Shown: one piece after another, positions 33,845 through 43,194 of the stretch
Position numbering within the stretch: the first letter of the stretch is position 1
Layout of the letters: each line of letters starts with the position of its first letter
Origin: CALGLS01 sp047626155
Lineage (GTDB): Bacteria; Bacteroidota; Bacteroidia; Chitinophagales; Saprospiraceae
NCBI GenBank assembly: GCA_047626155.1
Contig: JBLHRR010000019.1
Location: 1-57,104, forward strand
Direction: 5' to 3'
Length of the DNA: 57,104 nt
Notes under the pieces: model-generated
Seen by the model: the letters and a program-made list of their open reading frames with translations, nothing else
Databases searched by the model: none
Told to the model about the DNA's origin: nothing
Position numbers and translations under genes: made by a program

Positions 33845-35245
33845 ATGAAACAACACACCATAAAAAAATCAGTTAGCGTTAAAGGCGTCGGTTTGCATAC
33901 CGGCGAAAAGGTGAAATTGACATTTAAGCCGGCACCTGAAAACCACGGCTTCAAATTTCAGCGAATAGATTTGGAATCCAAACCTGTAATAACTGCTGAC
34001 GTAAATAAAGTTGTTTCTACCAATAGAGGAACCACGCTGCAAAGTGGAGAGGCTACCATTAGTACTGTTGAGCACGTCCTTTCTGCTCTGATGGGATTGC
34101 ACATCGATAATGTACTCATTGAAATCGACGGTCCCGAAGCACCTATCATGGATGGTAGTGCAATGCCGTTTTTGAAGAGCTTGGAAAAAGCAGGAATAGA
34201 AGAGCAGGCCAACGAACGGGAGTACTTCACCATAACAGAACCTATTTCTTATCGTGATGAAGAAAGTGGCGCAGAATTAATAGCCTTACCAGCTAGTGAT
34301 TTTCAGATCACTACGATGATTGATTTTAACTCTGATATTTTGGGTCACCAATATGCTTCTCTTGACAGCATGGATGATTACAAAAAAGAGATCGCAGCTT
34401 CTCGAACCTTTGTTTTCTTACGTGAATTGGAATTTTTGTTGGATCAAAACCTCATTAAAGGAGGCGATTTAGATAATGCCATCGTAATTGCAGATAAGGC
34501 AATGGGGCAAAGAAAATTAGATGCTTTGGCTAAGCGCTTGAATAAGCCAAAGATGAAAATAGACAAGGGGGGGATTTTGAATACCACCAAACTCCACTTC
34601 GAAAATGAACCAGCCCGTCATAAGCTACTAGATATCATCGGAGATATTGCTTTGATTGGCAAACCGATTAAAGGAAGAATAGTAGCAACCAAACCAGGAC
34701 ATACGGCGAATATTGAATTTGCCAAACTATTAAAAAAAAATTTAGTGGAACAACGCAAATTAAAGGGAATGCCAAAGTACGACCCTACGGCAGAGCCTTT
34801 ATTTGATACTGTTGCCATACAAAAGATGCTTCCACATCGTTTTCCATTTGTAATGGTTGATAAAATCTTCGAATTATCGGAAACCCATGTGGCTGGTATT
34901 AAAAATATAACCTTCAACGAATCATTCTTTCAAGGTCATTTTCCAGGCAATCCGGTTTTTCCAGGAGTGCTTCAAATGGAAGCGTTGGCACAAACAGGTG
35001 GAATCCTAGCCTTATCGACAGTTCCTGACCCTGAAAATTGGGATACTTATTTTTTGAAAATTGACAATGCAAAATTCAAAGCTAAAGTAGCTCCCGGCGA
35101 TGCACTAATTCTTAAAATGGAATTGTTATCGCCCATCAGAAGAGGGATTATTCATATGAAAGGAACTGCATATGTTGGTAATCGTATTGTTTCATCAGGA
35201 GAATTGACTGCTCAAATTGTCCGAAGACCTGAATCGAATGATTAA
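33845..35245 (+). CDS. lpxC/fabZ: Bifunctional UDP-3-O-acyl-N-acetylglucosamine deacetylase / 3-hydroxyacyl-ACP dehydratase
   Basis: 466-residue fusion. Residues 1-300 are LpxC, the zinc deacetylase committing to lipid A; zinc ligands His77 (TVEHVLSAL), His259 and Asp263 (ARHKLLDIIGD) are visible. Residues 320-466 are FabZ, the hot-dog dehydratase, with catalytic His365 (GHFPGNPVFPGVLQMEA) and Glu379. The fusion is common in Bacteroidota and couples use of the shared 3-hydroxyacyl-ACP pool between lipid A and membrane fatty acids. lpxA overlaps its end by 8 nt. Confidence 0.96.
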   Translation: MKQHTIKKSVSVKGVGLHTGEKVKLTFKPAPENHGFKFQRIDLESKPVITADVNKVVSTNRGTTLQSGEATISTVEHVLSALMGLHIDNVLIEIDGPEAPIMDGSAMPFLKSLEKAGIEEQANEREYFTITEPISYRDEESGAELIALPASDFQITTMIDFNSDILGHQYASLDSMDDYKKEIAASRTFVFLRELEFLLDQNLIKGGDLDNAIVIADKAMGQRKLDALAKRLNKPKMKIDKGGILNTTKLHFENEPARHKLLDIIGDIALIGKPIKGRIVATKPGHTANIEFAKLLKKNLVEQRKLKGMPKYDPTAEPLFDTVAIQKMLPHRFPFVMVDKIFELSETHVAGIKNITFNESFFQGHFPGNPVFPGVLQMEALAQTGGILALSTVPDPENWDTYFLKIDNAKFKAKVAPGDALILKMELLSPIRRGIIHMKGTAYVGNRIVSSGELTAQIVRRPESND

Positions 35246-36065
35246 AGAACTTAGGAACATACATCCTGATGCGCAAATTGGGAATAACGTTAAGATTGCT
35301 CCCTTCGCTACAATCGAAGGAGATGTTGTGATTGGTGACAATTGTGAAATTGGACCTAATGCCTGCATCCTGAATGGAACCCGAATGGGTAACAACTGTC
35401 GGATTTTTCCAGGAGCGATTGTAGGTTCTGTTCCGCAGGATCTTAAATTTGAAGGGGAACTTTCCACTTTGGAAATAGGAAACAACGTCATCATTCGGGA
35501 GTATTGCACCATTAATCGTGGGACAAAAGCGAATTATAAAACAGTCATTGGCAATCATTGTCTGATAATGGCTTATGTGCATATTGCTCATGATTGTGTG
35601 CTCGGAAATGGAGTGATCTTAGCGAATAGCGTAAACCTCGCAGGACATATTACAATAGGAGATAAAACGATTCTTGGAGGGAATTCTGCGGTTCATCAGT
35701 TTGTAAGAATTGGAGAGCATGCCTTTGTTGGTGGTGGTTCTTTGGTTCGGAAAGATGTTCCACCGTTCATCAAAGCGGCACGTGAACCGTTGTGCTATGC
35801 TGGTGTTAACAGGATAGGTTTGAATAGAAGGAGCTACAGTATGGATCAAATTCACAACATTCAAGATATTTATCGGGTCCTCTTCGTGAAAGGTTATAAT
35901 ACGACTCAGGCGGTCCAAAAAATAAAAGCGGACTTTGACCAAACTGCCGAGCGCGACAAAATTCTTACATTTATCGATCAAGCCGACCGAGGTATTATTA
36001 GAGGCTTTCGCCAAATAAATGGCCACCGATCTAACAATGGACATACATCTCACTCAGATAGCTAA
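35238..36065 (+). CDS. lpxA: Acyl-[ACP]-UDP-N-acetylglucosamine O-acyltransferase
   Basis: 275 residues from ATG 35238, which overlaps the lpxC/fabZ stop by 8 nt (translational coupling); the frame also contains a TTG at 35217. First step of lipid A synthesis. Hexapeptide repeats form the beta-helix, catalytic His118 lies in YVHIAHDCVLGN, and HQFVRIGEHAFVGGGS and LNRRSYS are typical. The C-terminal helical domain ends with a His/Ser-rich tail encoded in the overlap with the next gene. Confidence 0.95.
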   Translation: MIKELRNIHPDAQIGNNVKIAPFATIEGDVVIGDNCEIGPNACILNGTRMGNNCRIFPGAIVGSVPQDLKFEGELSTLEIGNNVIIREYCTINRGTKANYKTVIGNHCLIMAYVHIAHDCVLGNGVILANSVNLAGHITIGDKTILGGNSAVHQFVRIGEHAFVGGGSLVRKDVPPFIKAAREPLCYAGVNRIGLNRRSYSMDQIHNIQDIYRVLFVKGYNTTQAVQKIKADFDQTAERDKILTFIDQADRGIIRGFRQINGHRSNNGHTSHSDS

Positions 36066-36675
36066 GCGATACCGCTACGATTGGATTTATCGCAACCTGG
36101 ATTACCACTTTAAGGCAGGGCATTCTTATGCCATTCTGGGGCCAAACGGCTCTGGGAAATCTACGCTCATGCGTGTCCTCTCGGGACACCTTACGCCAAG
36201 TAGAGGAAAGATCACTTTTGAAAAAGACGGAAAAAATATTTCTATTGATGAGGTTTATCACTACATCAGTTATGCCGCTCCCTATATAGATATCATTGAA
36301 GAACTTACCCTGAAAGAGGCAATTGCTTTTCATCGTCGCTTCAAATCCTTCGTAGCGGATTTACCGACGGATAAGGATGTAATAGCATTGTTAAGTTTTG
36401 AAAAATCAACAGATAAACAGATCCGAAATTTCTCCTCCGGAATGAAGCAGCGATTGAAGTTGGTGCTTTCCATTTGTACGGATACACCTATTTTATTGTT
36501 GGATGAGCCGACCACAAACTTGGATCAGCAAGGCTTTGAATGGTACCGGTCTTTGATTGATCGCTTTGGGCTAGGGAAGGGGCGACTGATTATTGTGGCC
36601 TCTAATGTAGAATTGGATTATGGTTTTTGTGAGGAGCGAATTGAGATGGGCGATTTTAAGAAATCAAGAAAATGA
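36019..36675 (+). CDS. ABC transporter ATP-binding protein
   Basis: 218 residues, a stand-alone nucleotide-binding domain: Walker A GPNGSGKST, a Q-loop region around YISYAAPYIDIIEELT, signature FSSGMKQRL and Walker B ILLLDEPTTNLD. The signature departs from LSGGQ. Either ATG 36019 (used here) or 36037 may be the start; both lie inside lpxA, so the gene is translationally linked to lpxA. No permease gene is adjacent. Its presence in the lipid A operon suggests a role in envelope transport, but this is inference. Confidence 0.85.
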   Translation: MATDLTMDIHLTQIAKRYRYDWIYRNLDYHFKAGHSYAILGPNGSGKSTLMRVLSGHLTPSRGKITFEKDGKNISIDEVYHYISYAAPYIDIIEELTLKEAIAFHRRFKSFVADLPTDKDVIALLSFEKSTDKQIRNFSSGMKQRLKLVLSICTDTPILLLDEPTTNLDQQGFEWYRSLIDRFGLGKGRLIIVASNVELDYGFCEERIEMGDFKKSRK

Positions 36676-36721
36676 TTAAAACCGCGTCAGGAGGATCACT
36701 TCCGGATGACGATTATAATGT

Positions 36722-37057
36722 TCACTTCTCTTCTGTCATCCTCACTAACATTGCTCTCACGTTTTTCAATGTATTAACCGTCTTTAGCTTTTTCACCAGA
36801 TTCTCCTTATTGTTTTTAATCTCCTTTTTGGCACCGTCTAGGGTAAAACCTCTTTCTTTAACGAGGGTGTAAATAATTTGAAATTGATCGATATTTTGTT
36901 TTGTAAACCGGCGATCCCCTTTGCTATTTTTGTGTGGTTTCAACAAATCAAACTCCGCTTCCCAAAATCGAATTAAAGATTTGGAAACTTTGAATTGGGT
37001 TGCTATTTCTCCGATGGAGTAATAGAGCTTGGTGGTATCGTTATCGAACATGGACAT
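36722..37057 (-). CDS. MerR-family transcriptional regulator
   Basis: 111 residues. The N-terminal winged-helix YYSIGEIATQFKVSKSLIRFWEAEF is the MerR DNA-binding fold, with DRRFTKQNIDQFQIIYTLVKERGFTLDGAKKEI as the second half and dimerisation helix. There is no C-terminal effector domain or cysteine set, so it is a minimal MerR of the kind common in Bacteroidota. It is convergent with the ABC ATPase gene and 57 nt upstream of... its start precedes the gatB end on the same strand, so it may be read from the gatB transcript. Confidence 0.85.
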   Translation of the reverse strand: MSMFDNDTTKLYYSIGEIATQFKVSKSLIRFWEAEFDLLKPHKNSKGDRRFTKQNIDQFQIIYTLVKERGFTLDGAKKEIKNNKENLVKKLKTVNTLKNVRAMLVRMTEEK

Positions 37058-37114
37058 AGATAGCGGGTTTGGTTTTGTAAATGTAGGTGAATCGTGGGGG
37101 AAAACAAAATATTT

Positions 37115-38563
37115 CTATTTCAGTGCCTCCCCCAACAACCTCGTTGTCTTCTTCGGATCAGCCTTTCCTTTAGAGCTTTTCATCACCTGCCCCATAAAGA
37201 AGCCCATCAGTTGTTTTTTTCCCCCTTTGTAAGCAGCCACTTCCTTTGGGTGTTTAGCTAAAACTTGCTCAACCAATTCACTTAAAAAGTCCCCGTCACT
37301 TTCCTGTAGTAGGTTTTCTCTTTTTGCAAGTGCCATAGGAGAAGCACCCGATTCTAACAATAATAATGGAAAAAGACTCTGGTAAGCCATCGAAGAACTG
37401 ATCTGATTACTTGCAATGAGTTCGATGAATTCAGTGATTTGAGCGCTAGATAAATCGAGACCTGTTAAGTCCTTTTGTTGCTCGTTAGCGGTAGGAATGA
37501 CTTTGTTGATGAGAAGGTTGGCTAATGCCTTATGGTGTTTTGTTTCTTTAGCTAGGCTTAAGAAATAATCGGCGGTTGTTTTCTCCTGTGTTAATAAATC
37601 AGCATTATATTCACTGAGTGCATATGTTGTTATTAATTCCTCTTTTAATTCATCGGGCAAAGGAGGTAGGCTATTTTTGATGTTGTCTACATACTCCTGA
37701 GTTAGTTGCAAGGGTGGTAAATCCGGATCAGGAAAGTAGCGGTAATCGTGTGCATCTTCTTTTTCCCTTAAAGGAGAAGTGGTGCCGGTGGTGGAGTCGA
37801 AGTTGAGTGTGTTTCTTTTAATAACACCTCCACTCTCCAAAATTTTAGCTTGACGCTTTACCTCGTAAGCGATGGCTTGTCGGGCGAAGCGCATAGAATT
37901 TAGATTTTTGACTTCGCATCTTTCCCCATAAGGTTCTGTACCTTTTTTTCGTAAGGAAATATTTACATCACAACGCAAAGAACCCTCCTCCATGTTGCCA
38001 TCAGACACAGCAAGGTAGCGGACGAGCTGGCGCATTTTTGTCATAAAGGTAGCTACCTCATCCGCAGAACGAAAGTCGGGTTCTGTTACAATTTCTAACA
38101 AGGGTACTCCGGCGCGATTCAAATCTATCAAAGTATACTTTGGATCAGCATCATGAATGGATTTCCCCGCGTCTTCCTCCATATGAATGTGATGTAAACG
38201 TATTGTTCTGTCAAAGCCCTCTCCTTTAATGGTGAGCGAGCCTCCGCTACAAAAAGGTTTTTGATCCTGCGTGATTTGATATCCTTTTGGTAAATCAGCG
38301 TAGAAGTAACTTTTTCTATCGAAGATGTTATGGTGGTTGATGCTACATCCCAGCGCTAAGCCCAGTCGGACAGCATACTCCACCTGTCGCTCATTCAGTC
38401 GAGGTAGGGTGCCGGGATGAGCCAGAGAGATAGCGCTGATGTGGGTATTTGGAGCGCTGCCAAACCGGCTGTCATCACCACAGAAGGCTTTGCTGTTGGT
38501 GGCTAGTTGTACGTGCACTTCAAGGCCGATGACTGTTTCGTAGATCGTATTTATGTCCGACAT
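37115..38563 (-). CDS. gatB: Asp-tRNA(Asn)/Glu-tRNA(Gln) amidotransferase subunit B
   Basis: 482 residues. GatB activates the tRNA-bound Glu/Asp in the GatCAB complex. YETVIGLEVHVQL, KSYFYADLPKGYQITQ, GVPLLEIVTEPD, LRCDVNISLRKKG and KNLNSMRFARQAI are family motifs; the C-terminal GatB/YqeY tRNA-binding domain ends with KGKADPKKTTRLL. Its presence implies that Gln-tRNA or Asn-tRNA is made indirectly. gatA and gatC are not nearby. Confidence 0.96.
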   Translation of the reverse strand: MSDINTIYETVIGLEVHVQLATNSKAFCGDDSRFGSAPNTHISAISLAHPGTLPRLNERQVEYAVRLGLALGCSINHHNIFDRKSYFYADLPKGYQITQDQKPFCSGGSLTIKGEGFDRTIRLHHIHMEEDAGKSIHDADPKYTLIDLNRAGVPLLEIVTEPDFRSADEVATFMTKMRQLVRYLAVSDGNMEEGSLRCDVNISLRKKGTEPYGERCEVKNLNSMRFARQAIAYEVKRQAKILESGGVIKRNTLNFDSTTGTTSPLREKEDAHDYRYFPDPDLPPLQLTQEYVDNIKNSLPPLPDELKEELITTYALSEYNADLLTQEKTTADYFLSLAKETKHHKALANLLINKVIPTANEQQKDLTGLDLSSAQITEFIELIASNQISSSMAYQSLFPLLLLESGASPMALAKRENLLQESDGDFLSELVEQVLAKHPKEVAAYKGGKKQLMGFFMGQVMKSSKGKADPKKTTRLLGEALK

Positions 38564-38598
38564 GATTTGTTAGAATGTAAGAAAGCTAATAATGGTTG

Positions 38599-38853
38599 CT
38601 ATAATAGAGAAATTACGATCAAATAACCGATACTTAGGAATAGAAACTTTAATATAGTTTTTCCTACGTTTTGTTTGTAAACCTGTTTCATTGCAAAGAA
38701 CAAATATAAGGCTATGGCGATAAGGCCTAACCAGAAGATGTTTTCGTCAATATAGAAAAAATTACAAAGTAGCGTAAGTATGCCTAACAATATAAACGCA
38801 AAGCTGTGGTGCAATGTGTAAATTTCGTTGGTACTAAAAACCCCGCTTTCCAA
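38599..38853 (-). pseudogene. DUF3667-like C-terminal membrane remnant
   Basis: An 84-codon frame with two or three hydrophobic segments (LHHSFAFILLGILTLLCNFF, FWLGLIAIALYLFFAMKQVY, LKFLFLSIGYLIVISLL). It resembles the last part of DUF3667 membrane proteins, which normally begin with a zinc-ribbon domain and are several times longer. The only start is a TTG inside the terminator hairpin of the upstream M23 gene, and an in-frame stop is close above. A truncated remnant is more likely than a working gene, though a short membrane protein is not excluded. Confidence 0.45.
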
Positions 38854-38876
38854 TTCAATGAAAAGCGGGGTTTTAG
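38834..38876 (-). terminator. Terminator of the M23 peptidase gene
   Basis: Arms around AAACCCCGCTTT and AAAGCGGGGTTT (13 bp, 12-nt loop) with A- and T-runs, 30 nt after the M23 stop. It overlaps the 5' end of the DUF3667-like remnant. Confidence 0.85.
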
Positions 38877-38905
38877 TGAAAGGCTAAAACTGTTTAAAAT
38901 TAGTA

Positions 38906-39892
38906 TTAATCAAAAGATTGATTCGTCGTAGCAGCCATATTTGCCAATTCCTGATATTCTTCTACTGATAAACCATCCATGCAATAATGGATAGGATCTA
39001 CTTTTTTTCCTTTGTTGTGTACTTCGTAATGAAGGTGTGGAGCAGTGGACGTACCGGAAGTACCAACGGTCCCGATTTGTTGTCCACGTGTTACTTTCTG
39101 TCCCAGCTTTACATCAATATTCTTCATATGTGCATAGAGCGTTTTGAACCCGTAGCCATGATCGATGATGACGTTATTTCCGTAGCCACTCTTTCTTCTT
39201 TCGATGCGAGAAATCTTTCCATCTCCAGTTGCTTGTATTGGTGTACCGCTAGGGCAAGTGAAATCAATACCGTAGTGCATCTTTCTTCTTTTCCAAATAG
39301 GATGAAAACGCATACCAAAACCAGAGAGCGAGCGAATGTTTCTTTTCAACCTATCCGAACGAACGGGTTTGATCGCAGGAACGCAAGCCAGCATCACTTC
39401 TTTATCTTCTGCGTTTTTGACGACTTCATCCAACGATTTGGACTGTAAAGTCAATTGGCGCTTTAATTTTTCTAATTTCTGTCTAGTGGTAATAAGCAAC
39501 TCACCAGAGTATTTGAAATTGGAGAGGTCTTCGTATTTCTCAGATCCTCCAACACCACCTTCCCATACATCCTGATCGATAGGATCCATACCGAACATCA
39601 TCCGGTGTACACTGGCGTCTCTATCCTGGATATTACCAAGAACTTTAGACATGTTCTCCATTTCGCTATTAATAGCGGCAGTCTGCATCTTCATCTGTTC
39701 GATCTCCCGAATCAGCGCCTGCTCCTTAGGAGAGGGGAAGAAAGTAAATGCAATGGAAATTATTATGAAGGCGGCTAACACAACGGCAGATACGAAACCA
39801 AATATCTTTAGTAAACGTACTCTTAATGGTTCAACTACTTTTTCGTAGCGAAGCGTCGAAGTATTATAAACGAATTTTTCTTTTTTCATCAT
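38906..39892 (-). CDS. M23-family metalloendopeptidase, membrane-anchored
   Basis: 328 residues from ATG 39892 (a second ATG follows directly; the frame extends further to 39952). A membrane helix near residues 26-50 is followed by a coiled-coil (EIEQMKMQTAAINSEMENMS) and the LytM/M23 domain: SGFGMRFHPIWKRRKMHYGIDF with the H-x3-D zinc site, YGNNVIIDHGYGFKTLYAHM, and HLHYEV. It probably cuts peptidoglycan cross-links in the periplasm or serves as a cell-wall hydrolase regulator. The LRYEKVVEPLR leader segment before the helix is common in Bacteroidota M23 proteins. Confidence 0.88.
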   Translation of the reverse strand: MMKKEKFVYNTSTLRYEKVVEPLRVRLLKIFGFVSAVVLAAFIIISIAFTFFPSPKEQALIREIEQMKMQTAAINSEMENMSKVLGNIQDRDASVHRMMFGMDPIDQDVWEGGVGGSEKYEDLSNFKYSGELLITTRQKLEKLKRQLTLQSKSLDEVVKNAEDKEVMLACVPAIKPVRSDRLKRNIRSLSGFGMRFHPIWKRRKMHYGIDFTCPSGTPIQATGDGKISRIERRKSGYGNNVIIDHGYGFKTLYAHMKNIDVKLGQKVTRGQQIGTVGTSGTSTAPHLHYEVHNKGKKVDPIHYCMDGLSVEEYQELANMAATTNQSFD

Positions 39893-39911
39893 TCTCAAAA
39901 ATGACTTAATG

Positions 39912-39939
39912 TTGTTTGAACTAAAAATCAGTACTTTTG
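39912..39939 (+). promoter_or_regulatory. Consensus promoter upstream of alaS, implying a long leader
   Basis: TTG at 39912-39914, 17-nt spacer, TACTTTTG at 39932-39939. The next plus-strand start codon is alaS at 40280, so the leader would be about 335 nt. Confidence 0.5.
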
Positions 39940-39945
39940 GGGCGC

Positions 39946-40279
39946 TAATCAAGACTAATTTAGTGGTCCAGTTTATTTTCTATAGTATGAAGAGACAAAA
40001 TTAGCCTCCTAATCTTAGAAATTCAAAGATTCCGGGGCTTAATTTGATTCTCATCGCTATTATTTCTCCACATTTTTACGAAAGTATAAGTAAATAGTTT
40101 AAAAATGATGTTTTGGCATTTTAATTATTTGCCATATAGATGTTGGGTTTTAAACAATATGGTGATATTAGAAGTCTTTTCGAGAAACTTTATAAACATG
40201 GAATCCGTCTAAGGATCAGCTTTCTTATTCTTAAGGGATAAGCGTATTGAAAAATCATAAATACACCTTATATACTAGT
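39946..40279 (+). other. alaS upstream region / possible long 5' leader
   Basis: No gene. AT-rich; 40181-40219 holds a degenerate match to the end of family A repeats (ACATGGAATCCGTCTAAGGATC compared with the family ACACGGAATTCGTCAA block). If the promoter at 39912 is used this entire stretch is transcribed. Confidence 0.4.
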
Positions 40280-42907
40280 ATGAAATCATCAGAAATCAGA
40301 CAAAAATTCCTTTCCTTTTTTGAAAACAAAGGCCATAAGGTCGTTCCCTCTGCTCCATTGGTTAATAAAGATGACCCAACTTTGATGTTCATCAACGCGG
40401 GAATGAATCAATTTAAAGATTATTTTCTCGGTAATTCTAAGCCAGATAATCCTAGAATAACGGATACACAAAAATGTCTTCGGGTATCTGGGAAGCAGAA
40501 TGATTTAGAGGAAGTAGGTATTGACAGCTATCACCACACCTTATTCGAGATGTTGGGGAACTGGTCTTTCGGAGATTACTTTAAAGAAGAAGCCATCGCC
40601 TGGGCTTGGGAGTTATTGACCAAGGAATATGGTCTTTCTCCTGACCGTTTATACATCACTATTTTTGAAGGGGATAAAAAGGACAAGTTGGAGAAGGATT
40701 CTGAGGCGGAGGAGTTCTGGAAAAAATGGACTAAAGCAGACCACATCTTACCATTCGATAGAAAGGACAATTTTTGGGAAATGGGAGAGACCGGCCCTTG
40801 TGGCCCTTGCTCTGAAATTCACGTCGATCTCCGTACGGATGAGGAGCGTGCAAAAGTAGATGGTAGAGGTCTGGTTAACATGGACCACCCGCAAGTAGTT
40901 GAAATCTGGAATTTGGTTTTCATTCAATTCAATAGAAAAGCAGATGGTTCCTTAGAAAAATTGCCAAACGCGCACATTGATACGGGGATGGGATTCGAGC
41001 GCCTCTGCATGGCTTTGCAAGGGAAGACCTCTAATTACGATACAGATATTTTCACGCCGTTTATTTCTTTTGTAGAAAAAGCAAGTGGTAAAAAATACAC
41101 AGGTTCTTATGAGCGAACGGCAATGGTGGACATCTCGATGCGAGTCATTGTTGATCATATTCGTGCAGTAAGTTTTGCGATTGCAGATGGAGAGTTGCCA
41201 TCGAATACAGGAGCGGGCTATGTTATCCGACGAATTTTGCGACGTGCCGTGCGGTACTATTATTCTTTCCTCGATATAAAGGAACCCTTCTTGACAAAGA
41301 TGGTTCCTTTATTGGCTTCTGAATTTGTGGATGTCTTTCCTGAATTGGATAAGCAGAAGGACTTCATTGCTAAAGTGATTATGCAAGAGGAAAAGTCTTT
41401 CTTACAAACACTGGAAGGCGGATTGAAGCGTTTGGATAACATTGAGATTACAAACAATCAGTTGGATGGGAATGCGGCCTTTGAATTGTACGATACTTTT
41501 GGTTTTCCAATTGACTTGACTCGACTAATCGGGGAGGAAAAGGGTTGGACCGTTGATGATGCTGCTTTTGATGCTGCACTTCTAGCACAAAAAGAGCGTG
41601 GTAGAGCTGATGCTAAAAAGGTGACTGGTGATTGGATACACATTAAGGAAGATAGCGGTGTGGAATTCCTTGGTTTCGATCAATTGACTGTAGAAGGTGC
41701 ACATATTGTTAGACACCGTACGGTAAAAGTAAAAGATAAACCACAATATCAGGTTGTTCTAGATAAGACACCATTCTACGCAGAGAGTGGGGGGCAGGTT
41801 GGCGACACTGGGCTTCTTTGGATTGGTGATGAAAAGATTCCAGTAATCAATACCTTGAAGGAAAATGATTTGACGATTCATATTTTAAAAGAATTGCCAA
41901 AAGACTTTTCTACCCCAGTGAAAGCGGAAGTAAACGTAAATAATAGAAAAGCGACTTCTCAAAATCACACGGCAGTTCACTTGATGCATGCAGCATTGCA
42001 CGAAGTAATCGGCGAGCACGCTTTACAAAAAGGACAGTTGGTAGATCCAAAGCGATTGCGTTTTGACTTTTCTCACTTTTCAAAAATGACAGAGGAAGAA
42101 GTGCAGAAAGTAGAGCTATTAGTGAATAAAAAGATTCGTGAAAATATATTGTTAGATGAAGTTCGTAACATGCCAATAGCAGAAGCGAAGAACTCTGGCG
42201 CAACGATGCTTTTTGGTGAGAAATACGGAGAGACAGTTCGGGTTATTACTTTCGATAAAAACTTCTCTAGTGAATTGTGCGGAGGAACGCATGTAGCAGC
42301 TACTGGTGAAATTGGATTGTTTAAAATTCTTTCGGAATCCGGTGTTGCTGCGGGAGTGCGACGTATAGAAGCGGTCACAGCAGGAAAAGCAGAGGCTTAT
42401 GTAATGAATGAGTTGGAGCAATTGAACAACGTGCGCGCTTTGTTTAAAAATACAAAGAATCCGGGTAAGTCTGTTTCTGATTTGCAAGAAGAGAATAAGA
42501 CATTGCGTAAGCAAATGGAAAAGATGCAGGCGGCACAAGCTGGTTCGTTAAAAGAGGACTTGAAGAAGCAGGTAGAAAATATCAATGGCGTCAACTTCCT
42601 TGCTTCGCGGGTAAGCATCACAGATTCTAAAGCATTGAAGAGCTTGGCTTTTCAACTGAAAGATGAGATCGGAGATGCGGTTATTGTCTTCGGAGTAGAG
42701 GTTAATGATAAACCACAAGTCATGGTGGCCATTAGTGAGAACTTGACGAAGGAAAAAGGTTTGCACGCTGGAAATATGGTTCGTGAATTAGCCAAAGAAA
42801 TCAAGGGCGGCGGTGGCGGACAACCTTTCTTTGCAACGGCAGGAGGGAAAGATGCGAGTGGCTTGGATCGGGCGATGGAGAAGGCGGGGGAGATGATGAA
42901 GGGGTAG
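40280..42907 (+). CDS. alaS: Alanyl-tRNA synthetase
   Basis: 875 residues from ATG 40280 (the frame extends to a TTG at 40247). Class II synthetase core with FFENKGHKVVPSAPLVNKDDPTLMFINAGMNQF split by motif 1, motif 2 region FWEMGETGPCGPCSEIH, and IDTGMGFERL; the editing domain has NHTAVHLMHAAL and ELCGGTHVAATGEIG; the C-Ala domain ends GGGGGQPFFATAGG. All zinc-binding residues of editing (HxxxH, CxxxH) are present. It is a complete housekeeping gene. Confidence 0.96.
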   Translation: MKSSEIRQKFLSFFENKGHKVVPSAPLVNKDDPTLMFINAGMNQFKDYFLGNSKPDNPRITDTQKCLRVSGKQNDLEEVGIDSYHHTLFEMLGNWSFGDYFKEEAIAWAWELLTKEYGLSPDRLYITIFEGDKKDKLEKDSEAEEFWKKWTKADHILPFDRKDNFWEMGETGPCGPCSEIHVDLRTDEERAKVDGRGLVNMDHPQVVEIWNLVFIQFNRKADGSLEKLPNAHIDTGMGFERLCMALQGKTSNYDTDIFTPFISFVEKASGKKYTGSYERTAMVDISMRVIVDHIRAVSFAIADGELPSNTGAGYVIRRILRRAVRYYYSFLDIKEPFLTKMVPLLASEFVDVFPELDKQKDFIAKVIMQEEKSFLQTLEGGLKRLDNIEITNNQLDGNAAFELYDTFGFPIDLTRLIGEEKGWTVDDAAFDAALLAQKERGRADAKKVTGDWIHIKEDSGVEFLGFDQLTVEGAHIVRHRTVKVKDKPQYQVVLDKTPFYAESGGQVGDTGLLWIGDEKIPVINTLKENDLTIHILKELPKDFSTPVKAEVNVNNRKATSQNHTAVHLMHAALHEVIGEHALQKGQLVDPKRLRFDFSHFSKMTEEEVQKVELLVNKKIRENILLDEVRNMPIAEAKNSGATMLFGEKYGETVRVITFDKNFSSELCGGTHVAATGEIGLFKILSESGVAAGVRRIEAVTAGKAEAYVMNELEQLNNVRALFKNTKNPGKSVSDLQEENKTLRKQMEKMQAAQAGSLKEDLKKQVENINGVNFLASRVSITDSKALKSLAFQLKDEIGDAVIVFGVEVNDKPQVMVAISENLTKEKGLHAGNMVRELAKEIKGGGGGQPFFATAGGKDASGLDRAMEKAGEMMKG

Positions 42908-42931
42908 ATTTGATCTAAAGTTCTTAAAATG

Positions 42932-42968
42932 AAAAGCAGTTACCTCGTTTGAGGTGGCTGCTTTTTGT
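42932..42968 (+). terminator. Terminator of alaS
   Basis: Arms 42932-42946 and 42951-42965 (15 bp with two G-U type pairs), 4-nt loop, T-run; 25 nt after the stop. Confidence 0.8.
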
Positions 42969-43194
42969 GTTTATGTTTGGCGGTAAGTACCCCCAAAGCA
43001 TAGATACCGTCAGATATAGAATTAGGAATGAATTTACAGGAAAGTTAAGATAGGGCGTTCATTAGTTCAGTAGCATGTTTGAAAAACTTCGTATAGGTTA
43101 AAAGACGTTCTTTCTAAATAATAAACAAAAAGCCACCATCCAAAAGGACAGCAGCTTCTCTATTTCGTAATTGTATTATTTTACAAGATTAATC

